Below, in pieces: positions 62,072 to 64,000 of a stretch of 64,000 bases of DNA. Position 1 is the stretch's first letter; the number at the start of each line of letters is the position of its first letter. A program made the position numbers and the translations under genes. Source of the DNA: Clostridia bacterium (lineage in GTDB: Bacteria; Bacillota; Clostridia; Oscillospirales; Acutalibacteraceae); the NCBI GenBank assembly GCA_017521925.1, contig JAFXBG010000015.1:62001-126000 (forward strand), read 5' to 3'. The notes under the pieces are model-generated. The model did not search any database and was not told where the DNA came from. It saw only the letters and a program-made list of their open reading frames with translations.

Positions 62072-64000
62072 ATGACTAAAATCTTGTCAGCTAATAAAAA
62101 CAAAAAAAGTATAAAAGACTTTTTTAGTTATAACGTTTTTGTTATAGCCGCTTTTCTGTTGCCTGCTTTTATAGTTACTGCCTGTTTTGTTATAAACAGA
62201 ATAGCTCCATTTGGCAAAAATATTGTTATGGTCTGCGATGCCTGGCAACAATATTATCCTTTCCTGAGAGAACTGCAGATGCTTTTAAAATCAGGAGAGC
62301 TGCCTGGTTACTCGTGGAATACAGGCGGAGGAGCAAACTTTTTAGGAGTAATTGCAAATTATCTGGGCAGTCCTCTGAACTTATTTACTGCTTTTCTTCC
62401 CTCAGAGCACGTGTGGCTTGAAAGCTATCTTACGCTTACCATAATACTGCGTATAGGCTGTGCAGGCGGATTTATGGCATTTTTCCTTAGAAAAGCTTTT
62501 AACCGCAACGACCTTAGCCTTGTGTTTTTTTCTCTTATGTATGCACTCTGCGGTTTTATTATGGGATATTACTGGAACTTTATGTGGCTTGACAGTGTGG
62601 CGTTGCTTCCTCTGGTAATTGCAGGAGTAATCGGTGTTCTGAGAGATAAAGAGTATCTGCTTTACATTATATCCTTGGCTTTCTCTGTAATCTGTAATTT
62701 TTACATAGGCTATGTAGTATGTATTTTCGTTTTGCTGTTTTGTATAGGTTATACGGTTGTTGAGTTTAAAAGCTTAAAGGAAAGTCTTAAAAATACAGGC
62801 AAAATGGCAGGTCTTACCCTTATAGCTTTTATGCTTACTGCATTTATTACCCTGCCTGCGTTTCTGGCTTTAAGAAACTCCGACTCAATGTCTGATGTTT
62901 CTTCCTTTCCGCTTGAGTACAGCATCAACAGTGCGTTCGGTTATGCTGACAACAGCCTTATAAACAGTATATCCGCATTTTTCCGCACCTTAACAAATAC
63001 TCTTTCCTTTACACGGCCTATATCTATGGATAAGGGTGAGCCTAATATTTTTTGCGGTTCTTTAGCGGTTGTGCTGGGAGTTTTTTATTTAACCTCAAAA
63101 AAAATAAAGCTCAGAGAAAAAGCCGTTTCTCTTGGATTTATTTTGCTTTTTGTCTTAAGCTTTGTTGTTAACCAGCTTAACTTTATCTGGCACGGTTTCA
63201 ACATACCTGCTATGGTGTATTACCGTTTCAGCTTTTTGTTTTCCTTTGTACTGATAATAATGGCGTACAGAGCTTTTGAGTTTGTAAATGATTTCGGCAA
63301 AAAATCCTTTTTTGCGGTAACGGCTTTGTTAGTTTGCTATTTAGGGTTGGCGTTTGTTTTTCAAAGGAAAATTTCAGTAATAATTACCTTTGCTTTAATT
63401 GTAATTATTATGACGTTGCTGGCTTTATATAAAGCAGGCAAGCTTAACCTTAAGGCTTTGTCGCTGGTGCTATGCTTTATAGTCTTATGTGATATGAGCG
63501 TGTCGGCTTTATATTCCACAAGATTTGTGGGATTTTATAAGGGTCAGGATTACCCCAATCAGTATAATTCAGTTAAAATCCTTACAGAAAAAGCCCGTGA
63601 GCAAAGTGAAGATAATGAACTATACCGCACAGAGTTTGTACGCCCTTTCAGTCTTAATGACGGCGCTCTTTATTCAGAGTTCGGTGCATCAACCTTTAAT
63701 TCAATGTGTAGAGGCGATTACTCAGACTTCTTTACGGAATTCGGGCTGGAGTCGTCTAAAGCCAATAACACCTATCTGTATGTCGAATCAACCCCGGTTA
63801 CAAATCTTTTTCTCAATATAAAATATATTATTGCAAGAGAAAACAGAAACGCAGAACCTGAGGATGAGCCTGTAATTATTTATGAAGAGGTAACGGATAC
63901 TTCGGATATGTTGCTTATTGCAGAAGAAAATGGCAGTAAGATATATGAAAACCTGTCATATCTGCCTATGGGCTTTATGACTGACAGAGCACTTCTTGAT
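62072..64000 (+). CDS. YfhO-family multispan membrane protein, 3' end outside window
   Basis: 643 codons open to the window edge from ATG 62072, preceded by a weak AGGTGA. Basic N-terminus, then a first membrane span followed by the family signature APFG-x-N...D-x-W-QQYYPFLRELQ (about 49-72) and GGGANFLGVIANYLGSPLNL. At least ten further hydrophobic spans run to about residue 480, then a large extracytoplasmic region begins. YfhO proteins are GT-C-like glycosyltransferase-fold proteins; B. subtilis YfhO glycosylates lipoteichoic acid. The acceptor here is unknown. Complete proteins are usually 800-900 residues, so 150-250 are missing. Confidence 0.88.
   Translation, partial: MTKILSANKNKKSIKDFFSYNVFVIAAFLLPAFIVTACFVINRIAPFGKNIVMVCDAWQQYYPFLRELQMLLKSGELPGYSWNTGGGANFLGVIANYLGSPLNLFTAFLPSEHVWLESYLTLTIILRIGCAGGFMAFFLRKAFNRNDLSLVFFSLMYALCGFIMGYYWNFMWLDSVALLPLVIAGVIGVLRDKEYLLYIISLAFSVICNFYIGYVVCIFVLLFCIGYTVVEFKSLKESLKNTGKMAGLTLIAFMLTAFITLPAFLALRNSDSMSDVSSFPLEYSINSAFGYADNSLINSISAFFRTLTNTLSFTRPISMDKGEPNIFCGSLAVVLGVFYLTSKKIKLREKAVSLGFILLFVLSFVVNQLNFIWHGFNIPAMVYYRFSFLFSFVLIIMAYRAFEFVNDFGKKSFFAVTALLVCYLGLAFVFQRKISVIITFALIVIIMTLLALYKAGKLNLKALSLVLCFIVLCDMSVSALYSTRFVGFYKGQDYPNQYNSVKILTEKAREQSEDNELYRTEFVRPFSLNDGALYSEFGASTFNSMCRGDYSDFFTEFGLESSKANNTYLYVESTPVTNLFLNIKYIIARENRNAEPEDEPVIIYEEVTDTSDMLLIAEENGSKIYENLSYLPMGFMTDRALLD

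Noticed and set aside
1..64000. tRNA, rRNA, CRISPR array, transposase or prophage genes
   Set aside because: I looked on both strands for TTCGA-type T-loops, regularly spaced repeats and DDE/phage motifs and found none convincing; a tRNAscan or CRISPR search would settle it.

Overview
The window looks like a chromosomal segment of a low-to-mid GC, strictly anaerobic Gram-positive gut bacterium of the Ruminococcus type (Clostridia, Oscillospiraceae/Ruminococcaceae). The evidence is clostridial-type RpoB/RpoC, strong AGGAGG ribosome binding sites, TTGACA-17-TATAAT promoters, a class III (oxygen-sensitive) ribonucleotide reductase, an electron-bifurcation-type NuoE/NuoF flavoenzyme and, most tellingly, five secreted proteins with dockerin modules. 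Two of these also carry CBM26-like starch-binding modules. This matches the amylosome lifestyle known from Ruminococcus bromii. No cohesin/scaffoldin lies in the window, so the complex itself is inferred.

Layout. 1-2.5 kb: 3' part of a serpin, then a leftward ECF sigma factor and anti-sigma-like gene. 2.5-10.4 kb: rpoB-rpoC behind a near-consensus promoter, not linked to ribosomal protein genes. 10.4-18 kb: a dockerin protein made of four diverged repeats, thiN, a nitroreductase, a signal-peptidase-fold protein and a large modular alpha-amylase. 18-24 kb: a metallo-beta-lactamase-fold enzyme, a zinc-ribbon membrane protein and a three-gene redox complex resembling the Sporomusa-type transhydrogenase StnABC. 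24-30.3 kb: an inverted-repeat element, a lipoprotein gene with a damaged start, a small RNA, lexA, a secreted phosphoesterase with dockerin and CBM26, a noncoding AT-rich stretch with DnaA-box-like sites, and a leftward mntP-tetR pair. 30.3-38.5 kb: an eight-gene operon (pheA-aroB-aroC-aroEK-aroQ-aroA-tyrA-aroF) covering every step from erythrose-4-phosphate to prephenate and on to the Phe and Tyr branches. 38.5-41.7 kb: a dockerin protein with a subtilisin-propeptide-like domain next to a dockerin subtilase. 41.7-48.6 kb: asnB, ribF, a second small RNA, NrdR-box-controlled nrdD with a fused redoxin domain, and trxB. 48.6-54.4 kb: a SNF2 helicase and a YdjI/YdjG/YdjH-like envelope module. 54.4-64 kb: leftward galE-plsX, a BspA-like leucine-rich surface protein, metG-tatD and the start of a YfhO-like membrane protein.

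How the genes work together. The secreted set (amylase, phosphoesterase, subtilase, propeptide protein, four-repeat protein) shares one dockerin style, a Ca loop followed by KDAT-x-IQK. It probably assembles on the same cohesins as a starch-degrading and protein-processing surface machinery, with the serpin and the propeptide protein as possible protease control. The most noteworthy observations are: (1) three copies of one structured noncoding RNA family, at about 10.4, 25.0 and 44.9 kb, each with its own -10 box and terminator and with covarying hairpins; (2) the dockerin-tethered propeptide/subtilase pair; (3) a starch-targeted phosphatase candidate; (4) an StnABC-like operon; (5) an NrdD-redoxin fusion beside TrxB under paired NrdR boxes; (6) a large palindromic operator in front of the aromatic operon. 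I found no tRNA, rRNA, CRISPR array, transposase or prophage genes.
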